The notes under the pieces were generated by a model. It was not told the DNA's origin. It was given only the letters and a program-made list of their open reading frames with translations, and did no database searches. The position numbers and the translations under genes were made by a program. Below are positions 9,759-17,429 of a stretch of DNA of 64,000 nt, one piece after another. Source of the DNA: CAVEFW01 sp963643505 (GTDB taxonomy: Bacteria; Actinomycetota; Coriobacteriia; Coriobacteriales; Eggerthellaceae); the NCBI GenBank assembly GCA_963643505.1, contig CAVIKF010000003.1, forward strand, positions 124,001 to 188,000, given 5' to 3'. Positions within the stretch are counted from its first letter, which is position 1. Each line of letters opens with the position of its first letter.

Positions 9759-10730
9759 CTAGCGGCCCGAGAACGAACCCGTAGCGGCGTCATAGCTGAT
9801 GGAGTCGGAAAGGTAACCCTTCTTGACCATCCACTTCAAGACGTTGTCAACCTGCTCTTGGGTGGGCAGTTGCGCCTCGGGGTACTCGCTTACCTTGTAG
9901 GTGCTTGCAATGACGTCAGAAAGTTGGGCCTTGGAAACGAGCAAGGACCGATAGTTCTCGGGATTTGCGTTGATCTCCGAGACCGCCTTGTTCCAAGCCT
10001 GCTTGACCCCGTCAAGTTCCCCAGACCTCGTGGAGGCAAAATCGCCGCGGGCTATCATGACGCTTTGGGAAAGATTGTCGCCTGTGGTGTCGTCGGCAAC
10101 GACTCGCAGACCGTTTGCCTCACCGAGGGCAAGCAGGCTTGCGGGCAACGCCGCTGCCTTGACCTGGCCGCTTGCCACCGATTGATAACGAACCGGAAGC
10201 TTTTGCAACTCCTCCTTGGCGATTTGATCCTCCGCGACGCCCGCACGCTCCATAAGCGTGTCCATAACGTACTCGAGGATGGTGTTCGAACCAACGCCAA
10301 TGGGCACGCCGGCAAGGTCGGTAAGGCTTGTGACAGACGGATCGGCGGTCATGATGCCGAACCTGCCCTGGGAGGCCGTGGTACCGAGGGTGACCCATTC
10401 AACCTTGACGTCCGTTCCGCTCGCATAGATGCTGGCCGTGACCATGGGATCGGTCATGGCGAGATCGACGTCCCCGGAGTTGACGGCAGCGATGAGCTCG
10501 GTCGCGGATTGAAAGACCTCCACGCGGGCGTCAACTCCGAAAGTACCGAAAAGCCCCTCGTCCTCCGCAACCCAAAGAGGAAGGATGTCCTCGGTCGCCA
10601 ACGTGCCGACGACGATTTGACTGCCCGTCTTGGCTTGTGTGGTCGCAGCGGAAGATCCGCAACCCGCCAAGGCAAAGATGCACGCCAGCGCTGTCGCCAA
10701 CGCCACAACAATTGATAGAACCTTCTTCAT
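9759..10730 (-). CDS. ABC importer substrate-binding lipoprotein (SsuA/NMT1-like)
   Basis: 323 residues. The N-terminus is a lipoprotein signal: MKK, a hydrophobic core, then the lipobox LAGC, so the mature protein should be anchored outside the membrane. The body has the NMT1/SsuA-like fold signs (IVVGTLATEDILPLWVAEDEG at the start, AVNSGDVDLAMTDPMVT, GVPIGVGSNTILEYVMD). Members bind alkanesulfonates, nitrate, or thiamine-precursor pyrimidines. Without a linked sulfonate monooxygenase or thi gene, and in an anaerobe, an aromatic or thiamine-precursor ligand is as likely as a sulfonate. It is first in the importer operon. Confidence 0.85.
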   Translation of the reverse strand: MKKVLSIVVALATALACIFALAGCGSSAATTQAKTGSQIVVGTLATEDILPLWVAEDEGLFGTFGVDARVEVFQSATELIAAVNSGDVDLAMTDPMVTASIYASGTDVKVEWVTLGTTASQGRFGIMTADPSVTSLTDLAGVPIGVGSNTILEYVMDTLMERAGVAEDQIAKEELQKLPVRYQSVASGQVKAAALPASLLALGEANGLRVVADDTTGDNLSQSVMIARGDFASTRSGELDGVKQAWNKAVSEINANPENYRSLLVSKAQLSDVIASTYKVSEYPEAQLPTQEQVDNVLKWMVKKGYLSDSISYDAATGSFSGR

Positions 10731-10811
10731 GGCTCCCCTACCTCTCTCGTATCCTCAAACACGCAAAGTTCCTAAGCATACTCAGGGTAGAGAATCGCCG
10801 GAGGAATCATC

Positions 10812-10840
10812 AATCGACAATCTTTGGGCGTTTGTCGATT
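10812..10840. promoter_or_regulatory. 8-bp inverted repeat upstream of the importer operon
   Basis: AATCGACA and TGTCGATT are separated by 13 bases, about 80 bases upstream of the binding-protein start. It could be an operator, perhaps for the nearby TetR regulator, or a leader hairpin. No thiamine (TPP) riboswitch core was recognised. Confidence 0.4.
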
Positions 10841-10900
10841 TAGCTATCTCGACGGCGTGATACCTGCTGTAAACGGCAAGAACTCCCCTCGAACGAACAG

Positions 10901-10967
10901 TCAGGCGACCACGGACGGCCAAGCGACCACGGACGGTCAGGCGACCTCGGACGGCCGAGCGACCACG
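10901..10967. repeat. 18-bp tandem repeat
   Basis: About 3.5 imperfect copies of an 18-base unit (GCGACCACGGACGGTCAG). It lies in the gene-free stretch 10731-11122, which otherwise shows only the inverted repeat at 10812-10840 and the tRNA promoter. Confidence 0.8.
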
Positions 10968-11080
10968 CCATCAACCAACCCGAACGCGACTGCGCCAAAC
11001 ATCTGCCGAAAGTCCACCAAAGCCTCGGGGCCACCTCTTCTGGATCATTCTAGAAAGTCCCAAAAATGTGAAACTTTTCC

Positions 11081-11109
11081 TTGCATCAGCAATTTGCTTC
11101 GCGTAATAT
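11081..11109 (+). promoter_or_regulatory. Promoter of tRNA-Gly/tRNA-Cys copy 1
   Basis: TTGCAT, 17 bases, TAATAT; the -10 box ends 13 bases before the tRNA. Confidence 0.7.
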
Positions 11110-11122
11110 ATTTCTTCGCGAT

Positions 11123-11195
11123 GCGGACATGGCTCAGCTGGTAGAGCATCACCTTGCCAAGGTGAGGGTCGCGGGTTCGAACCCCGTTGTCCGCT
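11123..11195 (+). tRNA. tRNA-Gly(GCC), copy 1
   Basis: Acceptor GCGGACA pairs with TGTCCGC; D arm GCTC/GAGC; anticodon loop TTGCCAA; T loop TTCGAAC. CCA is encoded (11196-11198). Confidence 0.96.
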
Positions 11196-11206
11196 CCATT
11201 GATCAC

Positions 11207-11240
11207 TCGGGGTCGGTCGTCTTCGGCCGGCCCCTTTTGT
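11207..11240 (+). terminator. Hairpin terminator between tRNA-Gly and tRNA-Cys, copy 1
   Basis: GGGGTCGG pairs with CCGGCCCC around a TCGTCTTCGG loop and is followed by TTTTG. It may be partly read through to supply tRNA-Cys. Confidence 0.65.
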
Positions 11241-11245
11241 CAAGC

Positions 11246-11316
11246 GGCGAGATGGCCAAGTGGTAAGGCAGAGGCCTGCAAAGCCTTTATCACCGGTTCG
11301 AATCCGGTTCTCGCCT
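11246..11316 (+). tRNA. tRNA-Cys(GCA), copy 1
   Basis: Acceptor GGCGAGA pairs with TCTCGCC; anticodon loop CTGCAAA; T loop TTCGAAT. CCA is encoded (11317-11319). Confidence 0.95.
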
Positions 11317-11326
11317 CCAAGAATGC

Positions 11327-11353
11327 GAAGCCGCCCCCCAGGGCGGCTTTTTT
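11327..11353 (+). terminator. Terminator after tRNA-Cys, copy 1
   Basis: GCCGCCC and GGGCGGC form the stem, followed by TTTTTT. Confidence 0.85.
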
Positions 11354-11360
11354 GCGCGCC

Positions 11361-11585
11361 CAGGCGTCGGCCTCGGAGACGGTGTTGGCAGGCGGGCTTG
11401 GCCATGTTTGTTCGCCCTCATATAGCCACCTCCTTCTACTCGCGGTAAACGGTGGCTGCCGTAAGGGCCCTTTATGCGGAAACTTCCCGAGATTTGAGGG
11501 TTATAGCGCACCCTCCCATTTCAGGGCAAGCTAAACACCGAAGCCGGTATCCTTGCTGCCTATTTTTGTAAGATGAAAATTCCCC
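11361..11585. other. Spacer between the two tRNA repeat copies
   Basis: About 225 bases without a supported gene or repeat between the duplicated tRNA units; the copy-2 promoter follows directly. Confidence 0.5.
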
Positions 11586-11614
11586 TTGCATTACCTTTTG
11601 AGTTTCTGTAACAT
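11586..11614 (+). promoter_or_regulatory. Promoter of tRNA-Gly/tRNA-Cys copy 2
   Basis: TTGCAT, 17 bases, TAACAT; same spacing as copy 1, different spacer sequence. Confidence 0.7.
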
Positions 11615-11627
11615 ATTCACCCGCGAT

Positions 11628-11700
11628 GCGGACATGGCTCAGCTGGTAGAGCATCACCTTGCCAAGGTGAGGGTCGCGGGTTCGAACCCCGTTGTCCGCT
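11628..11700 (+). tRNA. tRNA-Gly(GCC), copy 2
   Basis: Identical to copy 1; CCA encoded at 11701-11703. Confidence 0.96.
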
Positions 11701-11711
11701 CCATTGATCAC

Positions 11712-11745
11712 TCGGGGTCGGTCGTCTTCGGCCGGCCCCTTTTGT
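11712..11745 (+). terminator. Hairpin terminator between tRNA-Gly and tRNA-Cys, copy 2
   Basis: Same GGGGTCGG/CCGGCCCC stem and TTTTG as copy 1. Confidence 0.65.
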
Positions 11746-11750
11746 CAAGC

Positions 11751-11821
11751 GGCGAGATGGCCAAGTGGTAAGGCAGAGGCCTGCAAAGCCTTTATCACCG
11801 GTTCGAATCCGGTTCTCGCCT
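11751..11821 (+). tRNA. tRNA-Cys(GCA), copy 2
   Basis: Identical to copy 1; CCA encoded at 11822-11824. Confidence 0.95.
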
Positions 11822-11831
11822 CCAAGAATGC

Positions 11832-11858
11832 GAAGCCGCCCCCCAGGGCGGCTTTTTT
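11832..11858 (+). terminator. Terminator after tRNA-Cys, copy 2
   Basis: GCCGCCC/GGGCGGC stem followed by TTTTTT. Confidence 0.85.
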
Positions 11859-11865
11859 GCGCGCC

Positions 11866-12090
11866 ACCGCACGTTATATAGGGCTATAGGCTTTGCCCAT
11901 AATTCGAGTCACGGTTACCGCTGTCGGTTGGCCTCTTTTCCTGAAAGCATTGTGAGATTAACAGCGATAGCAAGATTGCGCCCGCTATGAGCCCACGTCT
12001 GCAAGTCATAGTTTGATTTTAATAGCGAAATTCGTATAGGTCGTTGGGAAATGAACCTGCGGATAACTTGTTTGGCTCGCCTCGCATGCT
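11866..12090. other. Gene-free spacer
   Basis: About 225 bases between the tRNA cluster and the tRNA-Val terminator. I see no gene, repeat or convincing regulatory site. Confidence 0.5.
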
Positions 12091-12122
12091 AAAAAAACAG
12101 GCCGGAGAATCCTCCGGCCTGA
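12091..12122 (-). terminator. Terminator after tRNA-Val
   Basis: On the minus strand CAGGCCGGAG and CTCCGGCCTG form a stem followed by TTTTTTT. Confidence 0.9.
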
Positions 12123-12132
12123 ACATTTATGG

Positions 12133-12204
12133 TGCGCGGTACAAGATTTGAACTTGTGACCCCCACCGTGTCAAGGTGATGCTCTCCCCCTGAGCCAACC
12201 GCGC
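12133..12204 (-). tRNA. tRNA-Val(GAC)
   Basis: Minus strand: acceptor GCGCGGT pairs with ACCGCGC; anticodon loop TTGACAC gives GAC; T loop TTCAAAT. CCA encoded at 12130-12132. Confidence 0.95.
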
Positions 12205-12362
12205 GAATCTCTGAAGCATCGCTTCAGCGAATGATTATGTTACCAGAATGGCATTTCACGTCAATACTTAATTTCAAAAAGTTGGCTCTTTTTACCCCTG
12301 GGTTAGCTGCAAAGCCTAACGCAAAGCTTCCGCACTCAATATCAGGTACCAGCCCTAGACAT

Positions 12363-12389
12363 AAAAAAAGCCGCCGAAGGCGACTTTGA
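12363..12389 (-). terminator. Terminator after tRNA-Leu
   Basis: On the minus strand AGTCGCC-TTC-GGCGGCT (one G-T pair) is followed by TTTTTTT. Confidence 0.85.
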
Positions 12390-12397
12390 TTTTCTGG

Positions 12398-12483
12398 TGT
12401 CGGAGGCGGGATTTGAACCCGCACACCCGTTAATTAGGCACTAGCACCTCAAGCTAGCGTGTCTGCCGTTCCACCACTCCGAC
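12398..12483 (-). tRNA. tRNA-Leu(GAG)
   Basis: Minus strand, 86 bases with a long variable arm: acceptor GTCGGAG/CTCCGAC, anticodon arm CTAGC-TTGAGGT-GCTAG. CCA encoded at 12395-12397. Lies downstream of secG on the same strand. Confidence 0.95.
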
Positions 12484-12541
12484 GTATTTGGTGCGGTTAG
12501 TTATATTACCAGAACCGACACCGAAGTAAAGAAGAATTTTC

Positions 12542-12799
12542 CTAGCCTTGGGAAATGGTTCCAAGCGGATACACAAGCATGAGCACCAACAGGGAAACCA
12601 TGAAGATAATCGCAAAGATGATGGTGATACGATCAAGGTTCTTCTCGACGATGCTCGTACCGGTCTGGGAAGAATAGACGGAGCTGGCAATCATATCGCT
12701 TATGCCCGTGCCCTTACCAGAGTGCAACATGATGAACGCAATCAAGCCAATACCAGAGATGATCAGCAGGATCACAAACAGAATACAAATAGGGCTCAA
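12542..12799 (-). CDS. secG: Protein translocase subunit SecG
   Basis: 85 residues. Two membrane segments (about 4-23 and 58-78) flank the conserved loop with MLHSGKGTGISDMIASS, the SecG signature that contains the HSGKG-type motif. SecG associates with SecYE to aid SecA-driven export; secA lies at the far end of the same minus-strand gene string. Length is typical of the family (70-110). tRNA-Leu follows about 60 bases downstream. Confidence 0.92.
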   Translation of the reverse strand: MSPICILFVILLIISGIGLIAFIMLHSGKGTGISDMIASSVYSSQTGTSIVEKNLDRITIIFAIIFMVSLLVLMLVYPLGTISQG

Positions 12800-13025
12800 G
12801 ATATCCTCTTCCTATCAACTTGGGCGCCATTGCCCAAGTGAGTCTTTCACATACAGCTTATGAAGTATAGTCCAAGCATCTACCATTCGCAAGGAGAAAA
12901 ACGAGCTTGCGGGCGCCCCGGGGAATTTAGGTTGGTCGCAAAACACTCGTGGCGTCGAACGCGTCGATGTACGAGCACGTCGATGGACGAGCTTGCGGAT
13001 GTCTTGGGGATTTTTCGCCACGCAT
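12800..13025. other. Intergenic region between rnr and secG
   Basis: About 225 bases; presumably carries the secG promoter. No repeat or RNA gene recognised. Confidence 0.4.
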
Positions 13026-15101
13026 TTACGCCAAGCGGAAGCTCAAGGAACGCGTTCGTGGGTCGGAGGCTGTCAGGACGACACGTATCGGCATGCCGAG
13101 ACGATAGGTGACACCGGTGTCTTGGCCCCTCATCATGTGGCGAACGGGGTCGAACTCGAAATACTCGCTCCCCAACCTGCGCAAAGGCACCACGCCCTCC
13201 GCCGTGTTCTCGAGACGCACAAACAACCCGTGCGTGGCAACCCCGGACACCACTCCGTCAAACTCCGTCCCGACGAACGCCGTCAAATACTCGCACATCT
13301 TGCACTCCTGGGACTCCCGTGCGCAAGATTGCGCGACGCGTTCCATCTCCGATGAATGCTCGCAGATCCAACCAAGCGCCTCTTTTTGTGCCATGAATCT
13401 AGGCACAGCCTCTCCCCGCCGCAAGGCGGCAGCAGCCTTGAGCATACGGTGGACCACAAGGTCAGGATAACGACGAATCGGACTTGTGAAATGCGCGTAT
13501 GCATCGGAGGCCAATCCGTAGTGTCCCAGGTTCTCTGGGCGATACACGGCCTTTTTCATGGACCGCAAGACAAGGTTGCTCACAAGGTGGGACTCGGGAC
13601 GACCCGTCGCCGCCTCGACCGCTGCCGCAAGGGCCCTCGACTCGCCTTTGGCCAAACGCGACTCATCGAGGGTTTCAAACCAAGGAAACTCCTTGAGAAC
13701 CGGCAACAACCCTTCCAATGCGGCAGCATCAGGGGCCTCATGGACGCGATATGCGCACGGATAGCCCATGGAGGCAAGATGTTGCGCAACGGCCTCGTTG
13801 GCGAGAATCATCGCCTCCTCAATAAGGGAGGTGGCCTCGGTTTTCGACCTCAGGTCCACGCCGAACGGAACCCCTTTTGCGTCAAGGCGCACCTTCGCCT
13901 CGACCGCATCGATATCGATGCCGCCGCGATCACGGCGACGCGCGATACGTCGTTTTGCCAAGGCGCTCAGCTTCCGTAGCCGATCCTGTAGGGATCCCGC
14001 GAGCGTTCCAGCCACCGACGGGTGAGACTCCCCGCCCTCCAACAACGACTGCGCCTGGTCATAGGTAAGGCGCGCCTTGGAACGAATCACCGCAGGATAC
14101 ACGTCGGCACCGAGCAAGACTCCCTCTGCCGATAAGCCCATATCCACCGTCATGCTCAAACGGTCCTCGTCGGGGCGCAAAGAGCAAAGATCGCAAGACA
14201 ACCTCTCTGGCAACATGGGGATGACGCGGTCTGCGAGATAGACACTCGTCGCACGACGACGGGCATCCAAATCGATCGCGCAATCCCATGGGACATAGCG
14301 AGACACATCCGCGATATGTACGCCAAGGCGCCAACGCACACCCAACTGGTACGAATCGTCGCCCTCTCCAATGGGGTCAAGGGACACCGCGTCGTCAAAG
14401 TCCCTTGCATCCGCCGGGTCGACCGTGAACAAGAACCGATCTCGCAGGTCGCAATAGCCCTCGCTCAACGCCGCCTCCACATCGAGAGTCGCGCCGTTCG
14501 CCTCGTCCAACGCGGAAGCTGAAAACTGCGTCTCGAGTTTGTGGCGGGCAACGATGAGGTCCACAAGCACACCCGTATCCCCGGCATCGCCAAAAACCTC
14601 CTCAATCACACCCGTAGCCGCCACCCCTTTGTCGGGAAACGTCGTGATGCGGACGCGCACAAGACTCCCATCGGGGATGTCAGGATAGTCCGCGCGCATA
14701 GTGAACACGTCATGACGCAGACGGGAATCCTCAGGCACGACGACGCCGAAAGGTTCCGCCACCTCATAACGACCCACAAGGCTGTCAAACGAACGCTCAA
14801 GCACACGCACTACACGAGCGGCAGGCCTGTCTTGCCCAGAGACGTAACGGCTTCCAAAATCCCCGTCATGATCGTCGCCGGGTTGTTTGCCGCGCGTCTT
14901 TTTACCACGGGTTCGGGGCAAAGGTGACACCTCGACCAAGTCACCGTCAAACGCGCCACCCATCTTTACCTCGGGAACGAAGAAGTCACCTTCGGGCGTC
15001 ACGACAAACCCGTAGCCCTCGGCCCGCACATCAAGCACGCCGCGCGGATAGGTATGCGCACCCTTGCGCGTATGGTTCCTTGTGCGCCCCATTGGCCTCA
15101 C
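13026..15101 (-). CDS. rnr: Ribonuclease R (RNase II/RNB family exoribonuclease)
   Basis: 691 residues; the family is usually 700-800, so this is a short member. After a basic start there is an OB/cold-shock segment (GVLDVRAEGYGFVVTPEGDF), a second CSD, then the RNB catalytic domain with DPADARDFDDAVSL, whose aspartates bind Mg, and YRVHEAPD. HFTSPIRRYPDLVVHR is the conserved RNB C-terminal motif. An S1 domain ends the protein (FDGVVSGVATHGLFVRLENT). It degrades structured RNA 3' to 5' and takes part in mRNA decay and trans-translation quality control; smpB, often adjacent, is not seen here. The start may be M1 or M4. Confidence 0.93.
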   Translation of the reverse strand: MRPMGRTRNHTRKGAHTYPRGVLDVRAEGYGFVVTPEGDFFVPEVKMGGAFDGDLVEVSPLPRTRGKKTRGKQPGDDHDGDFGSRYVSGQDRPAARVVRVLERSFDSLVGRYEVAEPFGVVVPEDSRLRHDVFTMRADYPDIPDGSLVRVRITTFPDKGVAATGVIEEVFGDAGDTGVLVDLIVARHKLETQFSASALDEANGATLDVEAALSEGYCDLRDRFLFTVDPADARDFDDAVSLDPIGEGDDSYQLGVRWRLGVHIADVSRYVPWDCAIDLDARRRATSVYLADRVIPMLPERLSCDLCSLRPDEDRLSMTVDMGLSAEGVLLGADVYPAVIRSKARLTYDQAQSLLEGGESHPSVAGTLAGSLQDRLRKLSALAKRRIARRRDRGGIDIDAVEAKVRLDAKGVPFGVDLRSKTEATSLIEEAMILANEAVAQHLASMGYPCAYRVHEAPDAAALEGLLPVLKEFPWFETLDESRLAKGESRALAAAVEAATGRPESHLVSNLVLRSMKKAVYRPENLGHYGLASDAYAHFTSPIRRYPDLVVHRMLKAAAALRRGEAVPRFMAQKEALGWICEHSSEMERVAQSCARESQECKMCEYLTAFVGTEFDGVVSGVATHGLFVRLENTAEGVVPLRRLGSEYFEFDPVRHMMRGQDTGVTYRLGMPIRVVLTASDPRTRSLSFRLA

Positions 15102-15175
15102 TCGCCTCTCACTTTGTTTTCCTGGCGCAAAACGTGGTGTGGGGCATCGAAACCACCCGCCCGCCGCGTATCGCC

Positions 15176-16477
15176 CTACGCGTCGTTGCTTGCCACCGAA
15201 GAAGACGCGGAGCCGATCTGCGCCTCCGCCATCTCTTGGGCCATGACAAGTTGGGTCTCCTCATTGTCCACGACGACGTCAGGAGAAACGCCGTAGCCGT
15301 CGATATCGTGGCTGGACGGGCTCAGGTAATACGCCGCCGTATAGCGGATCGCGCCACCAAATGACAGGGTCTGGATAACCTGGACTGAGCCCTTGCCAAG
15401 CGTCGTTGATCCCATGAGCTGGGCACGTCCATTGTCGCGCAACGCCGCAGCTAGCACCTCCGCGGCGCCGGCGGTACGCTCATTGATGATCACCACGAGG
15501 GGCGCTGTGGTCGCCACATCACCGGAAGCGGTCTTGTTCGTAACCGCGTTCTTCGTCTTGATCTGAACGAGGGTTCCGCTCTTGACGAACGCGCTTGCCG
15601 TGTCGATCGCCTGGGTCAGATAGCCTCCGGAGCAGTCGCGAAGATCAAGAACGAAGGCATGGGCGCCCTGGTCGGTAAGTTGTTCGATCGCAGAACGGAC
15701 CAAAGACGCGGAGTTTTGTGAGAGTTGGGTGATGCTGATACACCCCACCTCGCCTTCCAATGACGCGGAGACGTTTTGCTCCTTGTAGTCACGGCAGGTC
15801 AACGAAGTGGTGAATTGGGAGTCAGCCGCGGCACCCAAGGATGCGGGGCGGGTCCAGCCAACGATGACGTGATCGGTCTTGCTCGCAATGGTCGACACGA
15901 CCTCGTTGACGGTCATACCCGCTTGGGAAACTCCGTCGATGCTTTGGAGGATATCGCCGATATGTACACCGGCCAGTTGTGCCACCGAGCCGTCGAAGAC
16001 GTCCGCAGCATAAATTTTGCCCTCATACTCAGAGAACAGAACGCCGATACCTTGATAATCCGTGGCGGCGTTCTCGCGAACAAATTGCTCATAACGCGCA
16101 GCGGTAAAGTAACGGAAATAGGTGTCGTCGATGGCGCCCACAAGCCCGGTAAGCATCTTCTCCGTCGCTTCGTCGATCTCGTACTCGTCAAAGCTGTTCG
16201 TCGAGAGGAGGTCTTCCACCTCCTCCACACGAGGGGAGATCGAGTCATACACAGTCTTGTCTGCCGCAACGGTCGTGACACCTGGGGTCACAAGGCCGAG
16301 ACGCGTGACAACAGGCTCTATGCCGCGCACAAAGAACCCGAGCGCAAACATGGCACCGAGGCAGATGACGGTCACCGCAGCGGCAACGACACGGGATCTG
16401 AACTGTTGACTTCTTTTTCTTGCGGCAACGGCCTCCTTTCTACGGGAGGCCGCCTGCTTTTTCTGATCGGTTTCCAT
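15176..16477 (-). CDS. S41 (CtpA/Prc-type) peptidase homologue with predicted catalytic Ser replaced by Gly
   Basis: 433 residues. A basic cytoplasmic start and one membrane helix (about 30-51) anchor the protein outside the cell. A PDZ domain spans about 145-210 (YQGIGVLFSEYEG, VAQLAGVHIGDILQSIDG). The S41 core follows with VLDLRDCSGGYLTQA (276-290) and GSTTLGKGSVQ (356-366). By spacing to known CtpB-type enzymes (Ser 25 residues before Lys), K362 is the catalytic Lys and Q366 the third residue, but the Ser position is G337 in INERTAGAAEVL (codon GGC at 15467-15469). Active relatives have GSASASE or TASAAE there. The enzyme is therefore probably inactive unless another Ser substitutes. It lies directly after ftsX, about 37 bases apart. 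Confidence 0.85.
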   Translation of the reverse strand: METDQKKQAASRRKEAVAARKRSQQFRSRVVAAAVTVICLGAMFALGFFVRGIEPVVTRLGLVTPGVTTVAADKTVYDSISPRVEEVEDLLSTNSFDEYEIDEATEKMLTGLVGAIDDTYFRYFTAARYEQFVRENAATDYQGIGVLFSEYEGKIYAADVFDGSVAQLAGVHIGDILQSIDGVSQAGMTVNEVVSTIASKTDHVIVGWTRPASLGAAADSQFTTSLTCRDYKEQNVSASLEGEVGCISITQLSQNSASLVRSAIEQLTDQGAHAFVLDLRDCSGGYLTQAIDTASAFVKSGTLVQIKTKNAVTNKTASGDVATTAPLVVIINERTAGAAEVLAAALRDNGRAQLMGSTTLGKGSVQVIQTLSFGGAIRYTAAYYLSPSSHDIDGYGVSPDVVVDNEETQLVMAQEMAEAQIGSASSSVASNDA

Positions 16478-16514
16478 ACCAGTCCGAACTAGTTATGCAC
16501 AATCCGTACCTGTG

Positions 16515-17429
16515 CTATGCCTTCAGATAACGACGCATCGCGAACGCGGAACCAAGAAGGACGATGACCAAGCCCGCAACCAAAAGGCCCACGTAGATGA
16601 AGATCGCTGCAGACACGGACAACCCCAAAGGCAGCCATGCCAAAGAGGATGCGAGGGTGGGCAAGACCAGGTTACGCGTCAGCTCAAGGCAGGCCACAGC
16701 CAAGGCGGTGCCGATGATTGCATGCAAGATCGCCTCCATCAGGAAGGGACCGCGGATGAAACCGTTACTCGCACCCACGAGACGCATGATGGAAATCTCC
16801 TTGCGACGAGACAAGATGGCAAGGCGGATGGTGTTGTTGATGAACACCAACGCGATGAAGATCAGCAAGACGATGAGGGCGATGCCACCTATGCGAATGG
16901 AGTTGGTGACTTGGAACAGGCGCTCAACGGTCTTCTGACCGTACTTGAGGGAATCGCTCGGATTGCTGGGATTGTCGCAAATCTTATTGAACGTCGAGTT
17001 GCTCTCGATGGAATCAGCGACGCTTTGAACCGTCTCCGGCTCAGACAGGGTGACGTTGATGCTTGCCGGCAACGGGTTCTCGTCACCGAGCTGGTCAACG
17101 ATCTCCGGAGAGGAGGTGTAGGACTCACGGAAAATCTGCAACGCCTGATCTTTGGTGGTGAAGGAGACATCCTGGACGCCATCGAGGCTCAAGATATAGT
17201 TCTCGAGGGACTTGACATCGGTGTCGTTGGCTTCATCCGCAACATACACCGTGATGTTGACCTCGCTCTCCACCGACTTGACGATGTTGTTGACGATGTT
17301 GCCGGCAAACAGGAAGATGCCAATGATGAGCAGCGACAAAAACAACGTGATGATGGAACCGAGCGTCGTGGAAAGGTGACGGGCGAAACCCGTCAAAGAC
17401 TCTTTGAAGAAATACGCAATACTAGACAT
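16515..17429 (-). CDS. ftsX: Cell-division membrane protein FtsX
   Basis: 304 residues from the ATG at 17429, which overlaps the ftsE stop by 8 bases. The first membrane segment (LGSIITLFLSLLIIGIFLFA) is followed by an outside domain of about 130 residues (starting VESEVNITVYVADEAN) and three C-terminal membrane segments, the FtsX/MacB-like layout. LSRRKEISIMRLVGAS is the conserved cytoplasmic loop that contacts FtsE. FtsX transmits the ATPase cycle of FtsE to cell-wall hydrolases outside. No EnvC/PcsB/RipC-like coiled-coil hydrolase regulator is next to it; the neighbour is the S41-like protein. Confidence 0.92.
   Translation of the reverse strand: MSSIAYFFKESLTGFARHLSTTLGSIITLFLSLLIIGIFLFAGNIVNNIVKSVESEVNITVYVADEANDTDVKSLENYILSLDGVQDVSFTTKDQALQIFRESYTSSPEIVDQLGDENPLPASINVTLSEPETVQSVADSIESNSTFNKICDNPSNPSDSLKYGQKTVERLFQVTNSIRIGGIALIVLLIFIALVFINNTIRLAILSRRKEISIMRLVGASNGFIRGPFLMEAILHAIIGTALAVACLELTRNLVLPTLASSLAWLPLGLSVSAAIFIYVGLLVAGLVIVLLGSAFAMRRYLKA

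Larger units (their letters stand above)
11117..11360 (+). repeat. 244-bp tRNA-bearing direct repeat, copy 1
   Basis: Identical base for base to 11622-11865 (offset 505). It contains tRNA-Gly, tRNA-Cys and their terminators but not the promoter, which differs in sequence although it has the same layout. Confidence 0.9.
11622..11865 (+). repeat. 244-bp tRNA-bearing direct repeat, copy 2
   Basis: Perfect copy of 11117-11360. Confidence 0.9.

Noticed and set aside
10731..10870. TPP riboswitch upstream of the ABC importer
   Set aside because: A CCCTGAGTA-like stretch is seen on the minus strand, but the CUGAGA and GCGAAGGG parts of the thiamine element cannot be placed together.
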